Below are positions 1 through 11,534 of a DNA stretch of 64,000 bases, piece by piece. Position 1 is the first letter of the stretch. Every line of letters starts with the position of its first letter. The notes below the pieces were generated by a model. The model was not told the DNA's origin and ran no database searches. It saw nothing but the letters and a program-made list of their open reading frames with translations. The DNA is from Dentipellis sp. KUC8613. Its lineage: Eukaryota; Basidiomycota; Agaricomycetes; Russulales; Hericiaceae. Both the position numbers and the translations under genes were made by a program. The stretch lies in assembly GCA_002286715.1 (NCBI GenBank), contig NSJX01000015.1, positions 311,313 to 375,312 of the forward strand, in the 5' to 3' direction.

Positions 1-975
1 AACAATCTTGACGCGGCGACTGCAGTTTCTTATGCAACGCACTGTAACAAAAATACAAAAATTCAGAGGGGGTGTTTATAACCATTGTAATAAAGGCTGG
101 ATCTCTTATAATGTAGATTATAAGGGGTCTTGTAATATCCCTCAGACGAAAACACAGCTGCCTACGCTTCTGCGCAACGTTTCCCCTCAAAACTTCGATG
201 CAGCGCGTGTCCCAAGATACGCAAGAGTACTTTGATGGGAGCCAAAGAGTCTATACTATCAGCTACAGGCCGTGCAGGGCCGAACATGGAATTTACATTC
301 ATCACCATGTAGCGTTTTCAATTCATTCCAAAACCTTGCAAGACCGAGACAGAATGAACGCTGCCGTCGATACGCACCTATGTATATATTTTTCGCGGGA
401 AGGGAGTCGTTGCTCGTTGAGCTATGGGCATTCAAAGTTTCGGGCACGAGGACCACACCTTATCAGGACGTCATAATCATCTGAGCGGATAATAACGTCC
501 CGGGTTACTATTTTTTGGTTATTATAAGGACGTTATAATCGACTTTGATTTTGATGTCGGAGCGAATTTTCCGACATGCCTAGGGGTCTTCGGTGTGGTA
601 CGGTGTCGCGATTTGTATCACATAGCTGTGAACATGCTGCGTGGGGGTACAAATCTAGTGTGTAAGAATCTTTGTGAAACGTGGACTTGCCAGTCTGCAG
701 CTGTTGCATCGTGCAATGCACAATTGAAGGAATGCGAAGGCCCGCTACGGCCCGGAGTGTACATGTACTGATCATGAGCGTCAAGCTCAAGTTTGAAGTA
801 AAAATATTGTCGGAGACACTGCCGCTCGACTGGAGCTCTTGCCGTCATTGACGCAGTCACACTGGAGCTCTCATAACTTATAAGTAGTCCTTGCTCTCGC
901 ATGTTTCGCCCCCGCAGACCACACATTACTCACGGAACGCTCAAAACAATCACCTGCGGGCACCCACTCGCGACA
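1..975. other. Left edge, no supported gene
   Basis: Only short overlapping open frames with no recognisable domain are present. The stretch near 466-540 carries three copies of a GGACGTTATAATC-like word (listed separately). The last few hundred bases are the likely promoter and 5' leader of the 2H phosphoesterase gene that starts at 976. Confidence 0.5.
466..540. repeat. Short direct/inverted repeat cluster
   Basis: GGACGTCATAATC at 466-478 and GGACGTTATAATC at 528-540 are direct copies. GGATAATAACGTCC at 487-500 is close to the same word in reverse orientation. The surroundings are AT-rich. No target-site duplication or longer terminal repeat is visible, so this may be a protein-binding site or a fragment of an old element. 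Confidence 0.4.
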
Positions 976-2200
976 ATGTCAACATTCCCCTCAAACTTTG
1001 GCAATTCATCCCGGCCGCCCGCGAATGCAGGACGTGGCAGAGGCAGGGGCAGAGGCAGGGGACGGGGACGAGGCCAAGACCATGCACACACAAGGGGAAG
1101 ACCGCAGGTTCAGGGACCCGTGGTGCATTTCGCTGGGCCCGTGGTCCCTCCGCTGGTCGTCAATCCGCAAATTCAACCTCCAAAGCCGCGCCTCACCCAC
1201 TGTACGCCTCATTTATGACTTGATCCAGCAGCATCTTGTTGATGCTTTCACTGACGGTTGTCCAGTTATTTCTCTTCCGATCGTGAGCTGCGACGTCTTT
1301 ATGTTCACGCTGTCCGAAGTCCTGAACTTTGTGTGTAGGGACACCATGTTGCGCTCCGCGACACCATTTCTGCCTTCACATCCGAACTGTTGGCTTGCAA
1401 TCCTCCCATACCCGGTTTTGACAGCTCAATTGTGATATCACCCCGAAGACTGCACCTGACGCTGGGGGTCATGTCGCTAACAGACCCTTACGGCCTCGGC
1501 GCCGCCCGCGTTCTGCTCGCGAGCCTTCGCCCTCAGATCCTTCAGGCACTTGGAAGTAGCTCACTGCGTGTCGGCCTCGACATGGTGGACATTATGCCAC
1601 CGGAGCGTGGCGATGCGAACCGCGCGCATGTTATGTTCGCTGGTCCTGATCCAGAGGGTCATGACGGACGGACATTGTGGAGAATATGTGGTACGTCTCA
1701 ACCCCATGGCGTACACGTCTGTTCGAGAGGTGGGGTTCAACGACTGCGCAGATCTGGTGCAGAAAGAGTTCAAGAGAGCAGGGATGATTGTTGATAATCG
1801 ACCGTTGAAGGTATGTCTCGAAGCCAGCTGCATTGTCTTCGTTCTTATCGTCAACCTATCGTTCTTGCGAATGTCGCAGCTCCATTGTACCCTCATCAAT
1901 ACGACATACCGCAAACCGAAGCCACGCGGCCCGCGCTTTCCATTCTCATATACCGATCTCGTGGCTTCGGAGGCTCTTCGGAGGCGTGCCCTACCAATGT
2001 CTCAGACATCGGCTGTGGGGGGTACAATACCCGGCGTCGAGCAGCCTGCGGTGATCAATAGCCCAAGACATCGAACTCGACCTGGTCCTTTGCGCGTCAA
2101 TCTAGGATCGTGGCCTGTGGATGAAATCCAAATATGCGAAATGGGCAGCTGGGGTCCTGAGGGAGAATATGTCCGCGTAGACGGGGTCCGCGTTAGTTGA
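976..2200 (+). CDS. AKAP7/ASCC1-like 2H phosphoesterase (2'-5' RNA ligase-like domain)
   Basis: Five exons (976-1201, 1266-1282, 1339-1690, 1728-1810, 1880-2200) give 332 aa. The N-terminus has a Gly-Arg repeat tract of the RGG type, often RNA-binding. It is followed by a THFISLPIGHH block, the first 2H motif HLTLG near the middle, the second motif LHCTLINTTYRKPKPRG, and the family-typical end VDEIQICEMGSWGPEGEYV. Both HxT motifs are intact, so phosphodiesterase or nucleotide-binding activity is possible. In animals this domain occurs in ASCC1 (alkylation repair, transcription coactivator complex) and AKAP7. There is no KH domain, unlike metazoan ASCC1. The 37-nt intron at 1691-1727 is unusually short and is the least certain splice. 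The ATG at 976 was chosen because it directly precedes the Gly/Arg region in frame; an in-frame upstream ATG exists at 901. Confidence 0.85.
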
Positions 2201-2477
2201 AGGTAGTCGACTGATCGTCTTCAATGGACACCGGATTTCGATATCTCGTCGAGAATTCGAAAGTGAACGACCAAGCTGACCGACATCGCGTCTGCGCTTT
2301 GCGCATCTCGGCCCTGATCTTTGGCATCTTGCTCCTTGTTTCCCATTCTCATCAATGCGGTGCGGTGGACAAAGCGAAGCTAGCGGCTCGCATTGCCATT
2401 ATTGTCCGACAGATCAGACTCTCTCACTGTGGGTTGTGGCTTTGTTGAGATGTGACTTTTGCAATGCGTAAATATCC

Positions 2478-2484
2478 TTATAAG
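2478..2484 (+). promoter_or_regulatory. TATA-like box of MYND gene 1
   Basis: TTATAAG lies about 50 bp upstream of the initiator ATG at 2535. A similarly placed TATA element precedes most genes of the two paralogue blocks. Confidence 0.45.
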
Positions 2485-2534
2485 CAGGACTCCCTGGGTC
2501 GGCCTGCCTCTCATTCCACCCTCCATCGAACACT

Positions 2535-3412
2535 ATGGTGAGCTTTTCTGATCGGTGTATGACGGTGTTGTTGACTTATGGATTCCGTAGGCTCTGCGTC
2601 TTTTCAACTACATGACAAACACACCAGAGCCTCCAATAGTCTCAAGCTTCGACGAGACTGCGATTGCGAACGCTACAAATCTCGGCTCTCTTCACGATGG
2701 TTCAGTATTTTACCCAGAGCATTACTGCTATAATTGCGACGCGAGGCCGGTACACGGAGTCGTGAAGTTCTTCAGATGCTCAGCTTGCCAAGTCACCTAC
2801 TGCGTAAGTGCTACTCCCTATATCCGTTGCATCACGTCTCATCTGGAAGCGCAGTCTCCAGCATGTCAGAAGGAGCACTGGCCCTCTCACAGGCCGTCCT
2901 GTAAGATATTTGAGGGCTATAATGCGCTCGCATTGGAACTCACCGGCAACCCACGCGGGTGGAAGGACTTCCTATCTTGGATAAGCTTCCACTATGCCGC
3001 CTTCGCCAACGCCGCAATCGCGGCTATGGATCTTTCCGAAAACCCGGGGTTGCATGAGCATTTTGCCCTGGTTGTGAACGCTGTTTACGCAGACAGGCCC
3101 AGTGACCCTGTGCAGAAGCGCTTCGACTTGAAGAGTGTCACGGTCGTGGATTTCCGCAGAGTCGGTCATGTCCCGGGGCTGGAGCACTTGCGGAACATAC
3201 AAAACCAGCGATCTGCCCATTCCATAGCGCACCAACGTAACCGGATTATCGGACATGTGACGATTGCGGTTCATGGCGACTTCAAGGGCAAGATGTTAGC
3301 GCACACAGACTTCTTCGGTGTTGATAAGTGGGTCGCCCGCGCAAAGCCCAATCCGGATTGGGCGGAACAGCTGTTTAAGTATGTCGTGCAGGGAAAGAAG
3401 ATGAAGCCTTGA
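2535..3412 (+). CDS. Small MYND zinc-finger protein, copy 1
   Basis: Model: ATG at 2535-2537, intron 2538-2590 (gtgagc...tag), exon 2591-2803, intron 2804-2854, exon 2855-3412; 257 aa. The zinc finger has paired Cys motifs CYNC and CSAC, then TYC joined over the intron to SPACQKEHW and a final C, the usual MYND spacing. The rest is a domain shared with the copy at 34864-35786 (FLSWI near the start, NAAIAAMDL, QKRFD). MYND fingers are protein-interaction modules; no enzymatic domain is visible. The first intron lies directly after the ATG, an arrangement repeated in copy 2, which supports this start over the downstream ATG at 2612. Its cellular role is unknown. Confidence 0.8.
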
Positions 3413-4411
3413 GGTTGGGACCGGGAGTATCGACGCCGATGCGTCTTGCGATGGAGATCGTGTGTAAGCATTTCGTGCTAGGCCAATCTGGTTCTACATG
3501 ATCCTGTAATAAGTGATAGTGTGTGTATGAATATAGCGAGGCGGCAGTTAATATGGGCCTTAGGTCGCGAGGGTTTGAGATTGTCTTTGGGATTTCCATC
3601 CTAAGCATAACCTCCGATGCCGATGGCACATTGCGGTCTCGAAATCATGATCCGCTTAGTTTCCGAGATGTAATCCTTCATATCTCGTATGGTGAGGAAC
3701 TAACAACCCCATCGTATGAGTGGACGCGGGTTAGCGGTCCGATGTAACTTCGAAGAGGGTTCATCTTTTGGGTTCATCTTGGGTTCATCAATAAGTTCGC
3801 CCACCGGCATTTCCCGGTCGGCTACTAGGACTCTTGCGCTCACTTCTACTTCCAGTTGCCAACGTTGAGGCACCTCAGCCGTCTGTGGGCTCGGAACAAC
3901 GGACAGCTACCTCGAATAGCGGTTTGAATTCACCGAAGTAACAGTAAACATTGGGCAGATGGACCGACACATGAATGCACGAGGGTTCGAGGGTCCTTAC
4001 GCCACATGTCCAATATCGCGCCTCAATCGCAGAAGCCGCTCTGCGCCCTTGGTTTCGCCTTCTCCTACGGAAATGCTATGGAGATAGAGGCGTGATAGAC
4101 CTCGGATGGGCCAGATGGCAGAGCGTTGAGGTGACACTTCCTGTATCTTCATGAATCTATCCGTTCATGTTGGCTTAACATCTTTACTCCGTGGTGATGC
4201 CGCGACAGAATGCGTACTACGTGCATCGCGAGGCCCGGTTTATCGTGCCTTCGTGCACGTACCCAGATTGGTGAATTAACTACGAGTGTTTACCAAGAGG
4301 CTTAGCATTACGATGGCTACACGAATCAGACACCACTCGACGATCGATAGCGTGTCGACGGCAGCCTCTTTATAACCCAGGGAAGCTGCGTCAAGCATCT
4401 ACAGCCTCGCA
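3413..4411. other. Intergenic, promoter of caspase A
   Basis: No conserved coding sequence was seen. A TATA box (TATAA at 4371-4375) lies about 37 bp before the caspase A start codon. Near 3765-3790 a short phrase (gggttcatctt) is repeated. Confidence 0.5.
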
Positions 4412-6799
4412 ATGCATTTCAGCTTTTGCAACAAGGATATTCATAGTTACGGAGAGCTCCTTTGGGCTCTTTTCAAGTATGTCTTGAAATATCTACATAG
4501 CATCCGCGTCTTACTGACTGCATTAGCCGGAAGGGAGGCGGCTCTCAGAACGACACTGCGTGAGGACACCTGGTGCCTTTAACTCTCGTCTACAAGGCTG
4601 ACAATCGCGACCATCCCAGCAAAATCCCTACTCCCATCCCGGTGCCCAGGTATGCTACGCCTATTCGTGGATTCTGCAGAAACAGCTTACGCAAATGCAA
4701 CCCACAGCAAACCGCCCCGTTTCTTCGCGCTCATCATCGGCATTAACAAATACCAATCATTCAATATCGCGCCCCTCAAAGGCGCTGTGCCCGATGCCAA
4801 CCAGGTCGAAAAGTACCTCAAGGACGATCTCGGGGTCCCTCCCGACAACATCAGGAACCTTCGCGACAAAGAGGCCACTCGCGCTGCCATCATCCAGGAA
4901 TTTCGTGCTCTGGCGACTGACGACCGCATCCAGCCTGGCGACCCCATTTTTATCTTCTACGCCGGCCACGGTTCGACTGCGCAAGCACCCGAGGGATGGG
5001 AGGCCGGAGGGCCAAAGATCCAGCTGATCTGCCCGCATGATCATCTGGAGACCGTTGACGGTCACCAGGTGGTTGGGATACCAGATCGCACTTTAGGAGC
5101 TTTGCTGTCAAACATCGCGAAACAGAAAGGGGACAACATTGTACGTCGCTTATCCTCGTTGCTTGTTCCTGTACTGATGGATGTACGCAGAGCGTTGTCT
5201 TCGACTGCTGCCACTCTGGCTCGGGTACGCGCGACGACGAGTTTGAACCTGATCGCTTGGTGCGCGGTATCGAAACTTCTGCACCTATCCCGCCAGACCT
5301 CGACCGTGACATCTGGTCGGACTCCTCGAACGATCGCGCTGCCCAGATAGCCTCCGGTTTTGCTCACGCGGGATTGAGGTCCCACGTCTTGCTCGCGGCC
5401 TGCAGCGCGGAGGAGACTGCCAAAGAGGAGAAGCAGAGAGGTATCTTTACGAAGGCTTTGCTCGAGGCCCTTCGTAAGTATGGGGCCGACAAGGTGACAT
5501 ACAAGGATCTTGCTCAGCGGATTCCTCTTCTCCCTGCGTACGTGCTACCTTTCTTCATGTGTCTCACATCTCTCATCGTCCTATACGATCAGTCAAAATC
5601 CTCAATGCGAAGGCGTCAACATGGGTCGCATCTTGTTCAATTCCAGAGCTCCGTCGAGCAATCGCGTTCTTCACAAGGTTCACATGGAAGGCGGAAAGTA
5701 CATCTTGGATGCTGGTGCCGCCTATGGCGTGACTGAGGACGCTATGTTCGCCGTATACGGAGATCGCGATGACCTCGAGACTCCGCTGGGCTCGCTCGTC
5801 GTACTCGAGACGGCTGCCTTCTCCAGCGTACTGGGAATCCCCCCTCATGGGAAGAAGCTGAAGCTCAAAAAGGACGCTTATGCTCTTCAGACTCGCGCAG
5901 GCGTGCAAGAGGAGCTTCGCATTCATATTGCTCTGGATGACCGCCTCACTGATTTGTTTGAAGCGCTGGCGAAGGAGATGCAAACTCCTGGTGCCGAAAC
6001 GCAGAAGATCCTCTTGGATACGAAGGAGAAGTCCGTCCTTGACCTGCAGTTGGAGGATGACCACATCGTTTTTGATATCCTGGATCCACTTGTTACGGTT
6101 TACGGTCTGAAGCGAATCCCCTATACCATTCCCATCGACGTCGACGCTGCTCTACCCGTCATTCGCGCTGCCGCTCATTATTACTGGCACCTCAACCGGA
6201 CGACCAAGACCCCGAAGCTACAGGGGAAAGTTCAGGTCGAAGTGTACGAGCTAGAAGAGTCCGATGATGAATCGGGAGATAGCTTGCAGGCGCTCTTACG
6301 GCCGAAAGGGCCGAACCTGAAACGTGGAGACATCGCGGATGTTGTTGCTGGCGGGACGAAGTACGGCCTGAAGGTTGTCAATACCACCGACATCCCGCTG
6401 TACGCGAGCGTGTTCTTCTTTGGTCACAGCGACTTGAGCATCCGTAAGTCTCCTTTCCTCATCTGTGTCGACCGTTGGTCTCACGTACCACGGTTTGTAG
6501 AGTCATGGTACGAACCGCCTGTTGCTATCGGCAAAGTGGACGCTCCTCTGCAGGCGCGCCAATCCCTGACCATAGGATATGGAGCGGGAGGCGCCGTGCC
6601 ATACGAGTTCTATCTGGCGGATGATCAAGAGATCGATGTCGGTTTCCTGAAACTCTTCCTCTCATCCGAGCCCGTCGACCTGTCACGTGTTCCTCAGGCC
6701 TCTCCCTTCACTGAAGGCCGCGGAGACAGGCCACCGAAAGACAAGACAGAGGCCGTCTGGGATACTATCCTCATCCCTGTCATCCAGCACAAGGAATGA
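4412..6799 (+). CDS. Caspase-domain (peptidase C14) protein A, no lectin tail
   Basis: Seven exons (4412-4476, 4527-4559, 4620-4649, 4708-5140, 5191-5537, 5593-6443, 6501-6799) give 685 aa. Exon 1 encodes a 22-residue element (MHFSFCNKDIHSYGELLWAL) conserved in B and C, followed by an IPTPIPVP linker. The caspase p20 fold then begins at PPRFFALIIGINKY. The catalytic His is in FYAGHGS and the Cys in FDCCHSG; both are intact. Residues from about 330 form a second conserved region of unknown function (AGAAYGVTEDA, LLDTKEKSVLDLQLE, AAAHYYWHLNRTTKT). The protein ends at IPVIQHKE, exactly where B and C continue into a linker and lectin repeats. Fungal caspase-like proteins are Cys proteases linked to cell death or stress; the substrate is unknown. 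Confidence 0.9.
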
Positions 6800-7530
6800 C
6801 TGATTTCTCTGACGCTCGGTAACTCCGTGGGCGACGCCGTGCAATTGGTCTGAAGTGGATGCGCTGATCATATCGCCCATCCAATGAACTTCCTTGTTGA
6901 TATACTCGGATGACAATGACGACACGTTACTTGTGACTGTCAAGGCCGTGAACTCAAGTTTCCGTCTAAGATTTTCTGGACCACCAGCCGTCCCCATCGA
7001 TGGCGCTATCTAACTGTTGCTTCGTGTTTTTGCTAACCGAAAGGACAGCTACGAAAACTTCACTCCCGGATCGACCATGTCAGAGTTCGTGTAATTTTGC
7101 TCACTCGTCTGATCTTCAGTTACTTGGAATGCGTATCGCGCGATGTGGACATTCGATTGAACGACCCTTCTTTTTCGACTGCATCTTCACAGAATCACAG
7201 ATATGGACTACGATAGACTCCGTATGGTCAAGGTGACACGAGTCGAAAGCATGTTGACAAAGGGCACACCTCTACGAGGTTATCTCGTCGAGAAATTGAA
7301 GCCGAAGTACGTCACAGTCTCATTGTATCCTGCCAGTATGTGATGTGGAGCTCGACCTATCTGATCGTCTATCCCCAGATCGCGAATAGGAGGGGCAGTC
7401 CTTACCATGAAGCTGGGTGCTGACCGCGATTATGGTTCCATGCACAAATTGCCGCTCAATCGATAGTGTCGCAATGACCTCTTTCAAAAGAGTCGCTGCG
7501 TCGTCAGGTTAGCATTCGAATTACCCCGAA
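6800..7530. other. Spacer between caspases A and B
   Basis: No gene is supported. I looked for a displaced lectin tail of copy A immediately downstream of its stop and saw none in any frame, so the repeats are absent here and not cut off by a single stop. Confidence 0.5.
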
Positions 7531-10500
7531 ATGCGCTTCAGCTTCTCCGACAAAGAAATCAATACATACGAAGAGCTCCTATGGGCTCTCCTGCAGTAAG
7601 TTTCTCAACACGTATACCCCTGACACCAACTAACTTTGGTTTCAACAGCCAGAAGCGGGATCGTAGCGGTAGACCCTCTCAGGACCGCTCTGCGTAAGGG
7701 CTTTCAGCGCTATGTAGCCATATTTGACGTCTGACACCACTTTGATTGCGACAGGAAAATCCCTACTCCTATACCGGTCCCCAAGTAAGTCGTAATTCGT
7801 CGCGCCTTCCAGTGCTTGAATTTGGGTCTTACGCTAATGCGACTGCCAGCAATCCTCCTCGTCTGTTCGCCCTCATCATCGGCATCAACAAGTATCAGTC
7901 ATACAATGTCCCGCCACTCAAGGGCGCCGTTCCAGACGCCAACCAGGTCGAATCATACCTCAAAGACGACTTGGGCGTCTCTCCCGACAACATCAAGAAC
8001 CTCCGGGACAGAGAGGCTACTCGTGCTGCCATCATACAAGAACTTCGTGCTTTATCGACCGACGACCGTATCCGGCCCGGCGATCCCATCTTCATTTTCT
8101 ACGCTGGCCACGGTTCGACTGCTCGAGCGCCTGAGGGTTGGGAAGCCGGAGGGCCGAAGATCCAGCTGATCTGTCCGCATGACCATTTGGAGAAAGTTGA
8201 TGGGCGCCAGGTGGTAGGGATACCGGACCGCACGCTGGGGGCTTTGCTTTCGAGCATTGCTAAGGAGAAGGGAGACAACATCGTGCGTCGCCAGTTTCAT
8301 GTTTGTGATTTACGCTCAAAGGCCACCCTTCAGACGGTCATCTTCGATTGCTGCCACTCTGGTTCGGGCACACGCGAAGATGAGTTTGACCCGGATCGCC
8401 TGGTGCGCGGCATCGAGACTGTCGCAGAGATCCCGACGGACCTCGACCGGGACATCTGGTCTAACTCCACGGGAGATCGCCTTGCCAAGGTCGCCTCGGG
8501 CTTCGCTCACACAGGTCTCAGATCTCACGTCCTATTCGCGGCATGTAGCGCAGAAGAGACCGCCAAAGAAGAGGATAGAAGAGGAGTCTTCACAAAGGCG
8601 TTGCTCGAAGCTCTTCGTATGTATGGAGCCGACAAGGTGACGTACAAGGACCTCGCTCAGCGTATCCCTTTGTTGCCCGCGTGAGTGACCACAGTCCTCG
8701 TCATGCATACGACCTCTATATCTCATCGATCCTGCTAGTCAGAACCCTCAGTGCGAAGGGGCCAATGCCGAGCGCATCTTGTTCAACGCGAGAGCTCCCT
8801 CCCGTGGACGAGTCCTTCACAAGATCCGCATGAAGGGCGACAAGTACGCTATGGATGCTGGCGTCGCGCACGGCGTCACCGAGGGCGCCGAGTTCACCGT
8901 GTACAAGGATCGCGACAATCTCGACACTCCTTTGGTCACTCTGATCGTCATTCAAACATCTGCCTTTTCATGCTTACTGGACGTTCTCCCTCTTGGCAAG
9001 AAGGTCAAGTTCATCAAGGATGCTTACGCTCTTCAGACTCGTGCCGGTACCCAGGAGGACCTTCGGATCCATGTTGCTATGGACGATCGTCTCACAGACT
9101 TGTTTGAGGCGCTGGCCATGGAGATGCAGAAGACTGGGACAGGCGCGGAGAAGATTCTCTTGGACACGAAGGAGAAGTCCGTTCTTGACCTGCAGCTCGA
9201 GAAGGACCGCATCGTCTTCAATATCTTGGACCCGCTCGTCAAGGGCTATGGACTAGATCGAATCCCTAATTCCATCGATATCGACGTCGAATCTGCCTTG
9301 CCTGTCGTTCGTGCTGCGGCTCACTATTACTGGCATCTCAATCGTACGACGAAGACGCCGAGGCTCCAGGGAAAGGTTCACGTTGAAGTGTACGAGCTCG
9401 AGGAGGCCGATGGCGAATACGATGAAGACTTGCAGGCGATCTTGCGCCCGAAAGGACCGAATCTCAAGCGGGGAGACATCGTGGATGTCGTTGCCGACGG
9501 GACGAAGTATGGCGTCAAGATCATCAACACGACCAACATCCCGCTGTATCCTAACGTGTTCTTTTTTAGCCATGGGGACCTAAGTATCCGTGAGTCTCTT
9601 TCTCCTCTCACAAGGGATGTTCTTACTAAATTAGATCTCAGAGTCGTACTTCGAGACACCCACTGCAATTGGGAAAGTGGATGCTCCACTGCAACCGAAG
9701 CAGTCTCTGACCATTGGATACGGCTCTGGTGGTGCGGCGCCATACGAGTACTATCTTGCAGATGGTCAGGACATCGACGTTGGTTTCTTGAAGCTGTTCC
9801 TCTCGTCCGAACACGTCGACCTCTCGCACATCCCACAGGCCTCACCTTTCACCGATGGTCGCGGTGGTAAGCCTTCTGCTGTGAAAACCGAGGCCGTCTG
9901 GGACACCATCCTTGTTCCTATAATTCAGCACAGAGAACCTCTTGTTCCTGTGCCGCCCGCCGACTCGGAGTCCGAGCCGGCGCTGGAGCAAGAAGCACTA
10001 GCAGAGCCGGAACCGGAACGAGAGTCGGAGCCAGAGTCAGAGTCAGAGTTAGAATCAGGACCAGTGCCAGTATCAACCGTGTCGCTCGCAGAGCCAGTCC
10101 CGATGCCATCAGAGCCGAAACCAGTCCCGAACGTCCAAGCAGCGGGGCCACGCGCCATCACGGTCGGTGTCGCCAATACAAGGGACATCCGAGCGCCCAA
10201 CAAGCCTCGGCCTATCACGACGAAAGACATTATTTTCGACAGCTTCATCGGTGTTCCGCAGATCCTTCCCATGGGCCTCACCGATCTCGATATCCGCCGC
10301 AACAGAGACATTCATGTGGCCACCCAGAAACAGAATACTGCGCGAGGGTTCGATCTTTCATTTGTCACCTGGGGCGGGACAATGCTGTATTCCGCTGGCG
10401 TTAGTTGGCTCCAACTTCCTCGCGAGGAGAAGGAGTTCCAATGGGGAGAATTCTCCACGCCAGAAGTTACGCCCCGAGAGCAGCCATTGCTAAGCGTGTC

Positions 10501-10990
10501 CCGTTGGATCGCTTTCGAGCGTGAATTTGCGGAGCCTCCTTATGTTTCCGTCTTCTTCTGCGCCCTGGATATGTCCCACCGCAAAGACTGGAACGTCACG
10601 GCGACTGCGACCGACGTGACTCGTTTCGGCTTCAAGATTCAAGTTGAGACGTGGGCCGGCTCCATTCTGTATTCCGCCAACGTCGGCTGGATCGCATATC
10701 CCAAAGGCCGCCGCGACGTCTATAGCGGGCGTGCGGATACCAGAGACATCCGCCCCTGGATCTACCCGCAGGCAAACAACAGCAACACTATCACGTTTGG
10801 CGATGTTACCTTCCCACAGCCGCCTCAAGTCTTCTTGGCTCTTAATTCTCTTAACATTCGCCGGTCTGCGAATCTCCGTGTCGTGGCCTCTGTGCATGAA
10901 GTGACTACCTCTGGAATGACTTGGCATATGAACACTTGGTCCAATACCGCCTTGCACAGCGCTGGGTTCTCTTACATATGCGTCGCTTGA
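7531..10990 (+). CDS. Caspase-H-type lectin fusion protein B
   Basis: Seven exons (7531-7595, 7649-7693, 7755-7784, 7850-8282, 8334-8680, 8739-9589, 9642-10990) give 1039 aa. Exons 1-6 match copy A in number and phase, and nearly in length. Order: N-terminal element (MRFSFSDKEINTYEELL), linker, caspase domain with FYAGHGS and FDCCHSG, the shared middle region, an acidic Pro/Glu/Ser linker (SESEPALEQEA... SEPESESELES), then three tandem repeats of about 90 residues. The repeats carry H-type lectin hallmarks: a GEFST-like start, WIAFEREF..PPYVSVF, a conserved LD, GFKIQVETW and a final YSANVGWIAYP. H-type lectins bind GalNAc/Gal-type glycans in animals. No signal peptide is seen, so a cytoplasmic glycan or damage sensor is an inference. 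Confidence 0.9.
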
Positions 10991-11534
10991 GACTGAGCCG
11001 TCGCCTTGTTGGAAAGGAATACCTACCGCACCCACCTATGTGTACACTTTGCCTCTACAAGCGTCGTTCTTCGTCGAGAAAAGTTACTGTTACTGATCCC
11101 GCCGATTACATGCTGTCTTTCTTCGCGTTGAAGGTTGAAGTCTCGGATAAGATATTTCAATACAATGCGTTTACAGTATATCCTACGACATGACTGCTGC
11201 GTGCTGCGTCGAAGTTGTAGTGACGAGCTTGTTCGTCTTCTAATGGGACGCCGTCCGCAGCAGCTCCGAAGTATGTAGGCACGACATGACCACTTCGGCC
11301 GTGTTAGGTTCACTTTTTTCCTTGTGGGACGCTGCGGTCCCATAGTAGCCTAGGAAAATATGTCTGCGCTTCGAACGCTTCCACGCAGCACTGTCATGCT
11401 TCGTTGTTCAGGCTGCATTGCAGGCGAGGGGAAGACCGAGAACAGCACGCGCAGCGGGTTATACCAGAGCTGCGGGACGCAGACTTGGATGCTCATAAAT
11501 GACAGAAAATCTTGCCTGACGACTCTCAGGCACT
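10991..11534. other. Promoter region of YNW copy 1
   Basis: No coding sequence. It contains GCTGCGG at 11331-11337, inside an imperfect palindrome GGGACGCTGCGGTCCC, and again at 11469-11475. A weak TATA-like CATAAAT lies at 11494-11500, about 35 bp before the ATG. The same GCTGCGG word recurs upstream of the other YNW genes. Confidence 0.45.

Noticed and set aside
3980..4010. B-box-like GGGTTCGAGG suggesting a tRNA on +
   Set aside because: Loop does not fit the tRNA consensus and no acceptor stem is found.
6800..7530. Decayed lectin repeats after caspase A
   Set aside because: No WIAFEREF-, GFKIQVETW- or YSANVGWIAY-like remnants in any frame.
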